Shown here piece by piece: positions 23,956 through 34,046 of a stretch of DNA of 64,000 bases. Positions within the stretch are counted from its first letter, which is position 1; each line of letters opens with the position of its first letter. A program made the translations under genes and the position numbers. Source of the DNA: Saccharopolyspora gloriosae (lineage in GTDB: Bacteria > Actinomycetota > Actinomycetes > Mycobacteriales > Pseudonocardiaceae); NCBI RefSeq assembly GCF_014203325.1, contig NZ_JACHIV010000001.1, forward strand, positions 6,759,501 to 6,823,500, in the 5' to 3' direction. Under the pieces are notes generated by a model that was not told the DNA's origin, ran no database searches, and saw nothing but the letters and a program-made list of their open reading frames with translations.

Positions 23956-24594
23956 ATGGCCGACATCGATGTGGGGCCGGGCGAGAGCACCGGGCTCGAA
24001 GGCGAAGCGCGGCGGCCCGGTGACGTCCTCGCGCGGGTGCTCACCGAGGTGTTCTCCCCCGCGGTGATCGTCCTGCTGCTGCCGATCGCCGTGGCCTGGC
24101 GCGCCACGCACTCGCCGGGACCCGCGCTCGGGTGGGGCGTGTTCGTCGCGTTCACCAGCAGCGTGCTGCCGATGGCGGGGATCGTCGCCGGTTCCCGGCT
24201 GGGCTGGTGGGACGGCCACCACGTGCGCGATCGGGAGGGCAGGCTGGTGCCGTTCGTGCTGCTGATCGTGCTCAGCTCGCTCGGCCTGGCCGTGCTGGTG
24301 CTCGCGGGCGCGCCGCGGCTGATGGTGGCGCTGGACGTGGCGATGCTGTCGGCGCTGCTGGTCGTCGGCCTGATCACGGTGTGGTGGAAGGTCTCGGTGC
24401 ACGCGGCCGTGGCGGCGGGCGCGACGGCGATCCTGGCCGTGGTGTTCTCGCCGTGGTTGCTGCTGCTGTGGGTGCTGACGGCGGCGGTGGGCTGGTCGCG
24501 GGTCCGGCTCGGCGACCACACTCCCGCGCAGGTGGCGGTCGGCGCCGTCATCGGCGTCGCGGCGGGCGCCGTCGGCTACCTCGCGGTCATGTGA
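23956..24594 (+). CDS. PAP2-like membrane phosphatase-type protein
   Basis: A 212-residue membrane protein; the ATG at 23956 follows GGGGAGG. After a polar N-terminus it has six hydrophobic segments. Remnants of the PAP2 signature are visible in KVSVHAAVAAGAT and GWSRVRLGDHTPAQVAVGA, where SR and the downstream His match the phosphatase motif 3, while the usual KxxxxxxRP motif 1 is not seen. It may act on isoprenoid or phosphatidate phosphates or be a non-catalytic relative. Converges with the YigZ gene, 13 bases between stops. Confidence 0.65.
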   Translation: MADIDVGPGESTGLEGEARRPGDVLARVLTEVFSPAVIVLLLPIAVAWRATHSPGPALGWGVFVAFTSSVLPMAGIVAGSRLGWWDGHHVRDREGRLVPFVLLIVLSSLGLAVLVLAGAPRLMVALDVAMLSALLVVGLITVWWKVSVHAAVAAGATAILAVVFSPWLLLLWVLTAAVGWSRVRLGDHTPAQVAVGAVIGVAAGAVGYLAVM

Positions 24595-24607
24595 GGCCGT
24601 CCGCGCG

Positions 24608-25228
24608 TCAGAGCGGGACCTCCGCGTGGACGAGCTCACCGCGCACGGCCTCCGCCGCGCCGCCGGTGGCTTCGGCGAGCCACACGTCGAAGGCGTCGAG
24701 CTCCGGCTCCGGGACCTGGACCACGAACCTGACGTGCTCCGAGTAGTCCACATCGGACACCAGGAATCCCTGCGACCGCAGGTCGTTCTCCAGCTTGCCC
24801 GCCACCAGGTAGTCCACGGCGGTCGACATCAGCCGCATCGGGCGCAGCTCGGCGAGCGCCACGTGCTCCAGCGCCGCCGAGACGGCCCCGCCGTAGGCGC
24901 GCACCAGGCCGCCCGCGCCGAGCAGCGTGCCGCCGAAGTACCGCGACACCACGGCGACCACGTGCGTGATCTCGTTGTGCCGCAGCACTTCCAGCATCGG
25001 CACCCCGGCCGTGCCGCCCGGCTCGCCGTCGTCGCTGGAGCGCTGGGTCCGGCCGTCCGCGCCCAGCACGTAGGCCGAGCAGTGGTGCCGCGCGTCGTGG
25101 TGCAGCTTGCGCCGCTGCGCGATGAACTCCCGCGCCTGCTCCTCCGACTCGGCTCGGGACAGCGCGCAGAGGAACCGGGACCGCTTGATCTCCAGCTCGA
25201 ATTCGCCTGATCGCCGGATTGCGCGCAC
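24608..25228 (-). CDS. YigZ/IMPACT-family protein (UPF0029)
   Basis: A 206-residue protein with GTG start. The N-terminal UPF0029 domain is typical: IKRSRFLCALSRAESEEQAR, then HHDARHHCSAYVLG, SSDDGEPGGTAG and VVSRYFGGTLLGAGGLVRAY. The C-terminal DUF1949 part follows from about residue 140. Proteins of this family are found in all domains of life and are linked to translation regulation in eukaryotes; the bacterial role is not settled. Soluble, cytoplasmic. Confidence 0.92.
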   Translation of the reverse strand: MRAIRRSGEFELEIKRSRFLCALSRAESEEQAREFIAQRRKLHHDARHHCSAYVLGADGRTQRSSDDGEPGGTAGVPMLEVLRHNEITHVVAVVSRYFGGTLLGAGGLVRAYGGAVSAALEHVALAELRPMRLMSTAVDYLVAGKLENDLRSQGFLVSDVDYSEHVRFVVQVPEPELDAFDVWLAEATGGAAEAVRGELVHAEVPL

Positions 25229-25412
25229 CCGCGCCCCTTCCCATTCGCAACGCTTCTACCTGCGGTTATGGTGACGTCGATCACCTGAACAAGCTCGATT
25301 CGCGTGATCCGGGCCGGTGAGAGAGGTCGATACCGCAGGTCACGGTATTCACGTGCACGTCACTCGGACGCGGTTTTCCGTTCCGCCACCACGACACGTA
25401 ACGTCCTCCCTC

Positions 25413-25616
25413 ATGGAGCAGTCATCGAGTCCGCTGGAGCCTGGCACGCGGGTGCGTGCCTCGTTCGGCCGGTTCCGCGATCAGGTCGGCACGGTGGTGG
25501 AGACGGCATCGGGGCTTCCCGAGGTCTTCGACGGCCCAGTGCTGTGGGTCCGGTTCGACGGCAGCGAGGAGCCAGGCCTGGTAGCGGGTCGCTTCCTGGA
25601 GGAAGCGGCCGCCTGA
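25413..25616 (+). CDS. small KOW-like hypothetical protein
   Basis: A 67-residue protein starting at ATG 25413. The core PGTRVRASFGRFRDQVGTVV is like the KOW/SH3-type turn of ribosomal and transcription factors, followed by GPVLWVRFDGSEEPGL, which completes a small beta-barrel. The ribosome site is weak (CCTCCC region). No named family beyond that; a binding role for RNA or protein is inferred from the fold pattern. Confidence 0.55.
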   Translation: MEQSSSPLEPGTRVRASFGRFRDQVGTVVETASGLPEVFDGPVLWVRFDGSEEPGLVAGRFLEEAAA

Positions 25617-25716
25617 CCTCCGAACGCCGGCCCGCCGCGGCGGCCGGCGGCGGAACCTCCCCGCTCCCGCCTCCCGCTCGTCGGTTCCGGCGAGCCACGA
25701 GCCGGGCGCCCCGGCT

Positions 25717-26838
25717 TCACCCCCAGATCTCCTCCGCCGCGCGCACGACCAGGCTCAGCTTCGCCACTTCCTGCTCGTAGCTCAGGGCGTTGCCCTCCTG
25801 GGTGGAGGCGAAGCCGCACTGCGGCGACAGGCACAGCTGGTCCGGGTCGACGTAGCGGGACGCCTCCTCGACGCGCCGCTTGAGGTCGTCGACGGACTCC
25901 AGCTCGCCGCTCTTGGTGGTGACCAGTCCGAGCACGACGTGCTTGCCCTTCGGCAGGAAGCGCAGCGGCGCGAACCCGCCGGAGCGGGCGTCGTCGAACT
26001 CCAGGAAGAATCCGTCCACGTCGAGCTCGTTGAACAGGGCTTCGGCGACGAAGTCGTAGCCGCCCTCGGCCACCCACGACGAGCGGTAGTTCCCCCGGCA
26101 CAGGTGCGTGGTCACGGCCATCGACGCGGGCCGGTCCCGGATCGAGGCGTTGATCAGCTCGATGGTGCGCAGGTGCTCGTGCTCGGCGTCGTCGCCGCGC
26201 GCGGCGAGCTGCTCGCGCTGCCTCGGGTCGTTCAAGTAGGCGAGGCCGGTGTCGTCGAGCTGCAGGTAGTGGCAGCCCAGCCCGGCCAGCGCGTGCACCT
26301 CGGCGCGGTAGGCGGCGGCGAGGTCGGCGCGGAACTCGGCGAGGTCCGGGTACACCTCCGGGTCGATCGAGGCGCGGCCCCCGCGGTAGAGCACCATGCC
26401 CGGCGACGGGATGGTCAGCTTCGGCGTCGCGGTCCGGGCGCGGTCGGCGAGCGCCTTGAACGCGCTCTCGAAGATCGTGTGATCGAGGCCGAGCTTCGCG
26501 TCGATCCGCATCTCGGGGGTGGCGAACTCGACGTCCCCGTCGGCGTTGTGGAACCGCACGGTCAGCGAGGAGTCCTCGACCCGGTTGATGCCGCGCAACT
26601 GGTACAGGAAGTCCATGTGCCAGGAGGCGCGGCGGAATTCGCCGTCGGTGGCGCTGGAGAGACCGATCTCCTCCTGCATGGCCACGACGTCGGTGATCGC
26701 CTCGTCCTCGATCCGCTCCAGCTCGGCGGCATCGATGCGTCCGGCGGTGAACTCGTCGCGGGCCGCCAGCAGGTGCGGGGGGCGGAGGAGGCTGCCGACG
26801 TGGTCGGCGCGGAACGGTGGGGCTACGCGAGGACTCAT
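25717..26838 (-). CDS. MetE C-terminal-like cobalamin-independent methyltransferase
   Basis: A 373-residue zinc methyltransferase of the short MetE family (YxjG/YxjH type, core catalytic half only). Signatures: start FRADHVGSLLRPPHLL, FLYQLRGINRVEDSS, the folate-side block YLQLDDTGLAYL, zinc ligands in THLCRGNYRSSW (His, Cys), EFDDARSGG (Glu) and the final CLSPQCGFAST (Cys). Members transfer methyl groups to homocysteine or other thiols; acceptor and donor cannot be told. Alone, divergent from a FAD monooxygenase gene. Confidence 0.88.
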   Translation of the reverse strand: MSPRVAPPFRADHVGSLLRPPHLLAARDEFTAGRIDAAELERIEDEAITDVVAMQEEIGLSSATDGEFRRASWHMDFLYQLRGINRVEDSSLTVRFHNADGDVEFATPEMRIDAKLGLDHTIFESAFKALADRARTATPKLTIPSPGMVLYRGGRASIDPEVYPDLAEFRADLAAAYRAEVHALAGLGCHYLQLDDTGLAYLNDPRQREQLAARGDDAEHEHLRTIELINASIRDRPASMAVTTHLCRGNYRSSWVAEGGYDFVAEALFNELDVDGFFLEFDDARSGGFAPLRFLPKGKHVVLGLVTTKSGELESVDDLKRRVEEASRYVDPDQLCLSPQCGFASTQEGNALSYEQEVAKLSLVVRAAEEIWG

Positions 26839-27013
26839 GCCCCGGCAACCTACTTCCCCGCGGAGCGGGTGACCGCACCCCGCTGTCGCCCAGTGGATTA
26901 CCCTCGCGCATTACTCCATTCGAGAGATGTTCATCACTGTATGTGAGGAGCGACAACTCGGATCCGCCGGACGCTTGGGTAAAATCGGCGAGCCAGCCAG
27001 CTTCGCAGGACGG

Positions 27014-28153
27014 ATGGATACGATGCGCGTTCTCGTCATCGGAGCCGGGATCGGTGGCCTCGCGGTGGCCAAAGGTCTCATCGACGCCGGTCACGACGTT
27101 GCGGTCTTCGAACACGCGGACGCGCTGCGCGACGGCGGCGCTGCGGTGACCGTGTGGAGCAACGGAACCGCCGCGCTCGGCCAGCTCGGCGTCACCCTCG
27201 AAGACGTCGGGCGCCCGCTGCACTCCTTGAAGTCCATCACCGACACCGGTCGGCTGCTGTGGGAAGCAGACCTGGCCGACGTCACCGAACGCCTCGGCTC
27301 GCCCACCATCGAAACCCCGCGCCGCCTGCTCACCGGCAAGATCGCGGCGGCGCTGCCCGCGCACGTGCTGCACTTCGGCCGCCGCTGCATCGCCGTCACC
27401 GAGACCTCCGACCGGGTCATCGTGGACTTCGCCGACGGCACCAGCGCCGAAGGCGACGTGCTGATCGGCGCAGACGGGCAGCGGTCCGCGGTGCGCCGCG
27501 AAGTGCTCGGCGGCAGCCCCGCGCGGCTGACCGGCTGGGCCAGCTGGCAAGGCCTCACCCGCAGCGACCTGCCCGTGGCGCACGGGCACCAGACCGTGAA
27601 CATCGCCGGCCGCGTGGCGCACTGCGGGTTCATCCCCGCCGGCAACGGGCTGCTGCACTGGTGGTTCGACCTGCCGTGGCGGGAAGGCGACACCCCGATG
27701 TCGCTGCGGGACCTGCGCCGCATGTTCGCCGGCTGGGCGGACCCGGTGCGCCCGCTGCTCGCCGAAGTGGGGCCGGACGACCTCGGTTTCTTCCCGCACA
27801 TCCGCCACGTCGTGCCCCGCGTCTGGGGCGGGGCACGCAGCACGCTGCTCGGCGACGCGGTGCACGCGATGCCGCCCGCGGTGGCGCAGGCCGCGAACCA
27901 GACGCTGGAGGACGCCTGGCTGCTCTCGCACCGGCTCGCCGACGTCACGGGGGCGCCGGAAGAGGCGCTGCGGGCCTACGAGCAGGAGCGGCGCTCCCGG
28001 GTGCTCAAGGTCTCGCGCACCGCCGCGTTCACCTCCGCGCAGCGCAGCACCCCGCTGCAGCGCGTCGGCAGGCTCCCGAAGTGGATCGCCACCCGCAGCC
28101 AGGTCGCCTCGCTGCGCTCCGGCAGCACCGTCCTGCGGCCCGTTCCCGCCTGA
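27014..28153 (+). CDS. FAD-dependent monooxygenase (PHBH-like)
   Basis: A flavoprotein hydroxylase of 379 residues. The start ATG 27014 or 27023 precedes the dinucleotide-binding fold MRVLVIGAGIGGLAVAKGL; later comes DVLIGADGQRSAVRR (the DG motif) and LLGDAVHAMPPAVAQAANQTLEDAW (the GD motif), the three fingerprints of group A aromatic hydroxylases. No membrane anchor. The substrate is unknown. Converges with the aldo-keto reductase gene and shares its terminator; divergent from the MetE-like gene. Confidence 0.92.
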   Translation: MDTMRVLVIGAGIGGLAVAKGLIDAGHDVAVFEHADALRDGGAAVTVWSNGTAALGQLGVTLEDVGRPLHSLKSITDTGRLLWEADLADVTERLGSPTIETPRRLLTGKIAAALPAHVLHFGRRCIAVTETSDRVIVDFADGTSAEGDVLIGADGQRSAVRREVLGGSPARLTGWASWQGLTRSDLPVAHGHQTVNIAGRVAHCGFIPAGNGLLHWWFDLPWREGDTPMSLRDLRRMFAGWADPVRPLLAEVGPDDLGFFPHIRHVVPRVWGGARSTLLGDAVHAMPPAVAQAANQTLEDAWLLSHRLADVTGAPEEALRAYEQERRSRVLKVSRTAAFTSAQRSTPLQRVGRLPKWIATRSQVASLRSGSTVLRPVPA

Positions 28154-28194
28154 TCGTCGCCCGCTGAGCGGCGGCGGACCCGCCTCCGGACGTG

Positions 28195-28231
28195 CGAAAG
28201 CCCGCCCGACACCTCGTCGAGCGGGCTTTCG
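28195..28231. terminator. bidirectional terminator
   Basis: Perfect 11-bp stem CGAAAGCCCGC / GCGGGCTTTCG around a 15-base loop, between the converging monooxygenase and aldo-keto reductase genes. Confidence 0.75.
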
Positions 28232-28244
28232 GGCCGATGCGGGA

Positions 28245-29075
28245 TCAGGCGCCGAGGACGTCCGGGTCCGGGCCGACGCGGGTTCCGGTGTCCAGGCCCG
28301 CGATGACCGCGAGGTCGTCGTCGGCGAGCTCGAAGTCGAACACCTGGATGTTCTGCCGGATGCGCGACGGCGTCGCCGACTTCGGGATCACCACGTTGCC
28401 GAGCTGGATGTGCCAGCGCAGCACGATCTGCGCGGGGCTCTTGCCGTACTTCTCCGCCAGCGAACCCAGCGTCGGGTCCTCCAGCAGGCCCTTGCCCTGG
28501 CCGATCGGACTCCACGCCTCGGTGAGGATGCCGTGCTCGCGGTGGAACGCGCGCAGGTCGCCCTGCTGGAGGTTCGGGTGCAGCTCGATCTGGTTCAGGG
28601 CGGGCACCACGTCGGTCTCCTCGAACAACCGGCGCAGGTGCGGGATCTGGAAGTTCGAGACGCCGATGGACTTCGCGCGGCCGTCGGCGCGCAGCTTCTC
28701 GAACGCCTTCCACGTGTCGACGTACTTGTCCTGCCCGGCGGCGGGCCAGTGGATCAAGTACAGGTCGACGTAGTCCAAGCCGAGCTTGCCGATGCTGTCG
28801 TCGAACGCCTTCAGGGTGCTGTCGTAGCCCTGCTGGTCGTTCCACAGCTTGGTGGTGACGAACAGGTCCTCACGCCGCACACCCGATTCGGCGATCGCCT
28901 TGCCGACGCCTTCCTCGTTGCCGTAGGCAGCAGCGGTGTCGATGCTGCGGTACCCGGCCTCGATCGCCGTGGCCACCGGCTCGATCACTTCTTCCGGCGG
29001 CACCTGGAAGACGCCGAAGCCGAGCTGCGGGATCGACGCTCCGCTGTTGAGCGTGAGGTTCGGAACCTGGGTCAT
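28245..29075 (-). CDS. aldo-keto reductase
   Basis: NADPH-dependent carbonyl reductase of 276 residues, the usual length. The catalytic tetrad is complete: Asp in RSIDTAAAYGNEEGVG with the following Tyr, Lys in VTTKLWNDQ and His in YLIHWPAAG. The cofactor loop IPKSATPSRIRQN near the end matches the family (class 5, 2,5-diketogluconate reductase-like). ATG start with a GAGGAA-like box. Cytoplasmic; the substrate is open. Confidence 0.95.
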   Translation of the reverse strand: MTQVPNLTLNSGASIPQLGFGVFQVPPEEVIEPVATAIEAGYRSIDTAAAYGNEEGVGKAIAESGVRREDLFVTTKLWNDQQGYDSTLKAFDDSIGKLGLDYVDLYLIHWPAAGQDKYVDTWKAFEKLRADGRAKSIGVSNFQIPHLRRLFEETDVVPALNQIELHPNLQQGDLRAFHREHGILTEAWSPIGQGKGLLEDPTLGSLAEKYGKSPAQIVLRWHIQLGNVVIPKSATPSRIRQNIQVFDFELADDDLAVIAGLDTGTRVGPDPDVLGA

Positions 29076-29308
29076 CTACTCGTTCCTCCCAATGGGTCGA
29101 ACGTTGCCGGGGCACCCGCGACCTCGCCCGCGGATCACCACTCGGTGCAACCCGCCCGCCCGGCCGCGGATTCCCGGTTCGAGGCGTCCTCCATCACAGC
29201 ACGCACCCCGACCCGAAGCTATCCGGCGAACCAGTGCCCGGACGTTCCCGCGCACGGCGCCGGTCGAGGTTCAGGACCTTCGTCCCGCCACCGGGAGCAG
29301 CGCAGACG

Positions 29309-29350
29309 TGCACGGGGCCGGTCACCGCGGTGAGTGACCGGCCCCGTGCA
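29309..29350 (-). terminator. terminator of the DHA1 exporter gene
   Basis: Perfect 17-bp stem (TGCACGGGGCCGGTCAC at 29,309-29,325 with its complement at 29,334-29,350), 8-base loop, 13 bases beyond the stop of the minus-strand exporter gene. Confidence 0.75.
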
Positions 29351-29362
29351 GTCCGAGGGTTC

Positions 29363-30577
29363 TCAGTGCGCGGGGGCGGCCGCCTCCGCCTGCTCGGTCT
29401 CGCAGCGGTGCGAGGCGACGACCTCGCCGGAGCGCGGCGTCCGGTCCAGCCAGCCGGACAGCAGCGCGAAGCCGAGTCCGACCACGGCGAGGATCGCGCC
29501 GACCCAGCTGGGCGCGGTCAAGCCGAACCCGCCCGCGATGACCAGGCCGCCGAGGTAGGCGCCGAGCGAGTTGGCGATGTTGAACGTGGACTGGATGCTC
29601 GCCGAGCCCAGCGCGGGGGCTTCCTTGGCCTCGTCCAGAATCCGCGCCTGGATGCTGGGGATCGCGGCGAAGCCCGCCAGCCCGACTACGAACACGTTGA
29701 TCGCGGTCAGCACCATGCTCTGCGAGGTGACCAGGAAGGCCAGCAGCGACACGGCCAGCAGCGAGAGGAAGACGTACAGCGTCCGCATCGGTGCCCGGTC
29801 CGCGAGCCGCCCGCCGATGACGGTCCCGGCGGTCATGCCCAGGCCGAACAGCGCCAGCAGCGCCGTGGCCATCGTGGGCGTGAAGCCGGTGACGTCGGTG
29901 AGCAGCGGCTTGATGTAGCTGTAGAAGGAGAACGTGGCGGCGAAGCCGAACACGACGACGGCGAACGCGAGCCACACCTGCGGGCGCTTGAAGGCGACGA
30001 GCTCGCCGCGCAGGCTCACGTCGGTCGGCTTGGGCTGCTGCGGCACCAGGGCGGCGACGGCGATCAGGGCGATCACGCCGATGGCCGCGACCACGCCGAA
30101 GGTGAAGCGCCATCCGAAGGACTGCCCGAGCAGGGTGCCCAGCGGGACGCCGACGATGTTGGCGACGGTGAGGCCGATGAACATCATCGAGATGGCCTGG
30201 GCGCGCTTGTCCCGCGCGACCAGCCCGGCGGCGACGACCGCGCCGACGCCGAAGAAGGTGCCGTGCGGCAGTCCGGCGATGAACCGGGCGGCCAGCAGCG
30301 TCTCGTGGGTGGGGGCGAACGCGGAGGCCAGGTTCCCGACGACGAACAGGGCCATCATGCTGATCAGCATCGTCTTGCGCCGGACGCGCATGCCGCCCGC
30401 GGTGAGCAGCGGCGCGCCGACGACGACGCCCAGCGCGTACAGCGAGATGTAGCCGCTGGCGTCGGACAGCGACACGTGCAGGTTCGAGGCCACTTCGGGC
30501 AGCAGCCCCATCATGACGAACTCGGTGGTTCCAATGCCGAAAGCTGCGATGGCCAGTGCCAACAGGGCAATGGGCAA
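29363..30577 (-). CDS. MFS exporter of the DHA1 family
   Basis: A proton-driven drug or sugar exporter of 404 residues with 12 hydrophobic segments. The start AIAAFGIGTTEFVMMGLLPE is the hallmark of the AraJ/SotB/NepI branch of DHA1 proteins. Motif A-like GGMRVRRKTM after the second segment and the mid-protein loop are in place. The TTG start at 30577 follows an AGGAG box six bases away. The C-terminal tail is short and polar. Alone in its transcript, followed by a strong terminator. Substrate unknown. Confidence 0.9.
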   Translation of the reverse strand: MPIALLALAIAAFGIGTTEFVMMGLLPEVASNLHVSLSDASGYISLYALGVVVGAPLLTAGGMRVRRKTMLISMMALFVVGNLASAFAPTHETLLAARFIAGLPHGTFFGVGAVVAAGLVARDKRAQAISMMFIGLTVANIVGVPLGTLLGQSFGWRFTFGVVAAIGVIALIAVAALVPQQPKPTDVSLRGELVAFKRPQVWLAFAVVVFGFAATFSFYSYIKPLLTDVTGFTPTMATALLALFGLGMTAGTVIGGRLADRAPMRTLYVFLSLLAVSLLAFLVTSQSMVLTAINVFVVGLAGFAAIPSIQARILDEAKEAPALGSASIQSTFNIANSLGAYLGGLVIAGGFGLTAPSWVGAILAVVGLGFALLSGWLDRTPRSGEVVASHRCETEQAEAAAPAH

Positions 30578-31058
30578 GGAGGTCTCCTGAATGCGAAAGT
30601 GCCGGACCGGGTCAGTGCCCCGAACCCGCCTTCCGGCTGAGGGCGCGCGTGATCCCCGCTGCTGTGGCGGTCGTCGGTGCTCGGAGCTCTCTCAGGAAGA
30701 CCGGCTGTCGCTGGCGGCTCCCCGGGCACGTTCAACACTAGTGCCCGCCGATGGTGTTCCCAGCGGGACTATGAAGCGGACCACTGCCGCGCGGGCCGGT
30801 TTCCACTCGTTCGGTTCAGTGCGAACGCGCCATGGGAGGCATCGGCCACAGTGGAGCGGCCGTTACGGTTCCGACCCCTGTTTGAAACGATTTGTGCGAG
30901 GTCAGTCCGCCGGGCGTGCCACGTTGTGCAGTATGCCCAATTCGCTCGGTTGTCCTTTGTGGACTATCTGAATCCGATCGCGGGAAATGGTCGATCCAGG
31001 GAAGCAGCGAGTTGATCTTCGAATGCGCCGCGCACGCGCGGGAATCGTTTCCCGGAGA
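30578..31058. other. 481-base intergenic stretch
   Basis: Between the exporter start and the end of the oxidase subunit gene, both on the minus strand. It should hold the exporter promoter. No repeat, RNA or gene with support was seen. Confidence 0.35.
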
Positions 31059-32786
31059 TCATCCGCGTTCGCGGGATTCCGCCCCTTCGGAAGCGGAATG
31101 CCGTCCGACCACGTGCGCCTCCACCTCCATCCGGCGCCGCATGTGCGGGTAGTGCAGCTCGAACGCGGGCCGCACCGACCGGATGCGCGGCAGCTCCGTG
31201 AAGTTGTGCCGCGGCGGCGGGCAGGACGTCGCCCACTCCAGCGAGTTCCCGTGCCCCCACGGATCGTCCACGTCGGCCTTCGTCCCGAACCGGTGGCTGG
31301 CGAACACGTTCCACAGGAACGGCAGCATCGAAGCGCCCAGGATGAACGCGCCCACGGTCGAAGCGACGTTCATGCCGGTGAAGCCGTCCGTGGACAGGTA
31401 GTCCGCGTAGCGCCGCGGCATCCCGGCCCCGCCCAGCCAGTGCTGCACCAGGAACGTCGTGTGGAAACCGATGAACGTGAGCCAGAAGTGGATCTTGCCG
31501 AGGCGTTCGTCCATCATCCGGCCGGTCATCTTCGGGAACCAGAAGTACATCCCGGCGAACACCGCGAACACGATCGTCCCGAACAGCACGTAGTGGAAGT
31601 GCGCCACCACGAAGTACGTGTCGTGCACGTGGAAGTCCAGCGGCGGCGCGGCCAGCAGCACGCCCGTGAGCCCGCCCAGCAGGAACGTCGCCAGGAACCC
31701 GACGGAGAACAGCATGGGCGTCTCGAACGTGAGCTGCCCGCGCCACATCGTGCCGATCCAGTTGAAGAACTTCACGCCCGTCGGCACCGCGATCAGGAAC
31801 GTCGTGAACGAGAAGAACGGCAGCAGCACCGCGCCCGTCGCGAACATGTGGTGCGCCCACACCACCACCGACAGCATCCCGATGAGCAGCGTCGCGTACA
31901 CCAGGCCGGTGTAGCCGAACAGGGGTTTGCGGCTGAACACGGGGAAGATCTCGGTGACGATGCCGAAGAACGGCAGCGCCACGATGTAGACCTCCGGATG
32001 CCCGAAGAACCAGAACAGGTGCTGGTAGGCGATCGCCCCGCCGGTGGCCGGGTCGAACACGTGCGCCCCGAGGTGCCGGTCCGCCAGCAGGCCGAACAGC
32101 GCCGCGGTCAGGATCGGGAACGCCATCAGGATCAGGACGCTGGTCACCAGGATGTTCCAGGTGAAGATCGGCATCCGCCACATCGTCATGCCCGGAGCGC
32201 GCATGCACACCGTCGTCGTGATCATGTTGACCCCGCCGAGGATGGTGCCCAACCCGCTGACCAGCAGCCCCGTGATCCACAGGTCGCCGCCGAAGCCGCC
32301 GCTGTAGATCGAGCGCGACAGCGGCGCGTACGCGGTCCAGCCGAAGTCCGCGGCGCCGCCCGGCATCACCAGCCCGCTCACCACGGTCAGCCCGCCGAAC
32401 AGGAACAACCAGTACGAGAACGCGTTGAGCCGTGGGAACGCCACGTCGGGAGCGCCGATCTGCAGCGGCAGGATGATGTTCGCGAAGCCGAACACGATCG
32501 GCGTCGCGAACAGCAGCAGCATGATCGTGCCGTGCATCGTGAACAGCTGGTTGTACTGCTCCTGGGACAGGAACTGGAGCCCCGGCTGGGCCAGTTCGCC
32601 GCGGATGAGCAGCGCCATCGCCCCGCCGACGATGAAGAAGCCGAACGCCGTCGCCAGGTAGAGCTTGCCGATCTCCTTCGGGTCGGTGGTGCGCAGCATC
32701 CCGAGGAACCGGGACCCCTTCGCCGGGCGCTCGCCGCTGTGCGCGCGGGTCGGGACCGGGGACGGCCGTTCGTGCACGGTGGCCAT
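31059..32786 (-). CDS. ctaD: cytochrome c oxidase subunit I (aa3-type)
   Basis: Heme-copper oxidase core of 575 residues in the cytoplasmic membrane. ATG 32786 follows AGAGGAG. Heme and copper ligands are present: His in [15 protein letters not shown] (low-spin heme), [14 protein letters not shown] (CuB His and the cross-linked Tyr), [10 protein letters not shown] (two CuB His), and [16 protein letters not shown] (heme a3 and a). Twelve membrane segments. No subunit II, III or assembly gene lies beside it, so it is probably a second, stand-alone copy of ctaD, as known in several actinobacteria, working with subunits encoded elsewhere. Confidence 0.96.
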   Translation of the reverse strand: MATVHERPSPVPTRAHSGERPAKGSRFLGMLRTTDPKEIGKLYLATAFGFFIVGGAMALLIRGELAQPGLQFLSQEQYNQLFTMHGTIMLLLFATPIVFGFANIILPLQIGAPDVAFPRLNAFSYWLFLFGGLTVVSGLVMPGGAADFGWTAYAPLSRSIYSGGFGGDLWITGLLVSGLGTILGGVNMITTTVCMRAPGMTMWRMPIFTWNILVTSVLILMAFPILTAALFGLLADRHLGAHVFDPATGGAIAYQHLFWFFGHPEVYIVALPFFGIVTEIFPVFSRKPLFGYTGLVYATLLIGMLSVVVWAHHMFATGAVLLPFFSFTTFLIAVPTGVKFFNWIGTMWRGQLTFETPMLFSVGFLATFLLGGLTGVLLAAPPLDFHVHDTYFVVAHFHYVLFGTIVFAVFAGMYFWFPKMTGRMMDERLGKIHFWLTFIGFHTTFLVQHWLGGAGMPRRYADYLSTDGFTGMNVASTVGAFILGASMLPFLWNVFASHRFGTKADVDDPWGHGNSLEWATSCPPPRHNFTELPRIRSVRPAFELHYPHMRRRMEVEAHVVGRHSASEGAESRERG

Positions 32787-33006
32787 GCGTGCTCCTCTGG
32801 GCGTGGGCTCCGCTGATCGGTCGGGTCGCTGCTGAGCTGCGCGAACGCGGTCTCGTCCGTCAGTCTTGACCCGGTCCGGAGGGTCGGCAATCCGGTCCGC
32901 GGGCGAACTCGGGACGACCGGTCCTTGAGCCGGAGCGCTCGGTCTGCTCGGCTCGTACCGAGCCGTCGCGCCACCGGGTGCGGCGGCAGGACTCGGAGGG
33001 ATCCAG

Positions 33007-33804
33007 ATGGCACTGACCCTGGGCGGCGGACCGCTCACGACTCGCCCGCCGGAGGCGGTCAACTACCGGATCGACGGACCCCCGCACCGGTTGTTCCTGC
33101 ACGACTTCCCGCGCCGGGTCCGGGCGCTGTTCGGCGGTGAGGTGGTGCTCGACAGCGACCGCGCGCGGCTGCTGCACGAGAGCAACCTGCTGCCGCAGCT
33201 CTACGTGCCCACCGAGGACGTGCGGACGGACCTGCTGCAGCCGACCTCGCACAGCACGCACTGCCCGTTCAAGGGCGACGCGGCGTACCACTCGGTGCGG
33301 GCGGGCGACCGGATCGCGGAGAACGCGGTCTGGCACTACCCGCGGCCTACGGAGTCCGCGCCGTGGCTGGAGGGCCTCGTCGCCCTCTACTGGGGCTCGA
33401 TGGACGCCTGGTTCGACGAGGACGAAGAGGTCTTCGGCCACATCCGCGACCCGTACCACCGGTTCGACGTCCGCAGCACCGGCAGGCACGTGCGGGTGCT
33501 GGCCGGGGACGTGGTGGTCGCTGAGAGCAGGCGCGCGAAGCTGCTGTCCGAAACGGGACTGCCGAACCGCTACTACCTGCCGCGCGAGGACGTGCGCACC
33601 GAGCTGCTGGAACCGAGCGCGACGCACACCGTCTGCCCGTACAAGGGCACCGCCTCGTACGCGTCGCTGCGGGTGGGCGAGCGGCGCCTGCCGGACGCGG
33701 CGTGGTCGTACCCGGAACCCTTCGACGGCGCGCTCGCCATCGCCGACCGGCTCTGCTTCCTAAGCGATGACCTCACCACCGAGATCGACGGCGAACCGCT
33801 CTGA
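33007..33804 (+). CDS. tandem DUF427 protein
   Basis: A 265-residue soluble protein with two copies of the DUF427 domain. Copy 1 at about 30-125 ([48 protein letters not shown]) and copy 2 at about 150-250 ([46 protein letters not shown]). Each contains the family CPxKGxAxY motif. ATG start with a GGAGGGA box. Function is not established; the domain is widespread in actinobacteria as a single or double unit. Confidence 0.93.
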   Translation: MALTLGGGPLTTRPPEAVNYRIDGPPHRLFLHDFPRRVRALFGGEVVLDSDRARLLHESNLLPQLYVPTEDVRTDLLQPTSHSTHCPFKGDAAYHSVRAGDRIAENAVWHYPRPTESAPWLEGLVALYWGSMDAWFDEDEEVFGHIRDPYHRFDVRSTGRHVRVLAGDVVVAESRRAKLLSETGLPNRYYLPREDVRTELLEPSATHTVCPYKGTASYASLRVGERRLPDAAWSYPEPFDGALAIADRLCFLSDDLTTEIDGEPL

Positions 33805-33830
33805 CCGCTTGCCGTTGGTCTTGGCTTGAG

Positions 33831-34012
33831 TAGCGGGTCGGGTGGCGGAACCTCAGCGGCCTTCTCGCTGCGGGATCGATTTCTCATGTAGCTCCCTACA
33901 CAGCGAAATCGCTGTCCTCGCGAGAAGGCCGCTGAGAACCCGCCGGTGGTCGTTTTGCTCAAGCTGGTCACTGCTCAGCGGCTTCGCCGCTGACAAGACG
34001 AAGATCAAAGAC
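33831..34012 (+). repeat. long palindromic intergenic repeat, copy B
   Basis: Same orientation as copies A and C. Stem CTCAGCGGCCTTCTCGC at 33,852-33,868 pairs perfectly over 17 bp with 33,920-33,936; tip TGTAG/CTACA. The left flank starting TAGCGGGTCGGGTGGCGG is identical to that of copy C. The second module with CAGCGG/CCGCTG and AAGACGAAGATCAAAG follows. It fills the gap after the DUF427 gene. Confidence 0.75.
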
Positions 34013-34046
34013 AAACGGTCGCCACCTCGCCGCCACTTCGAGAACG

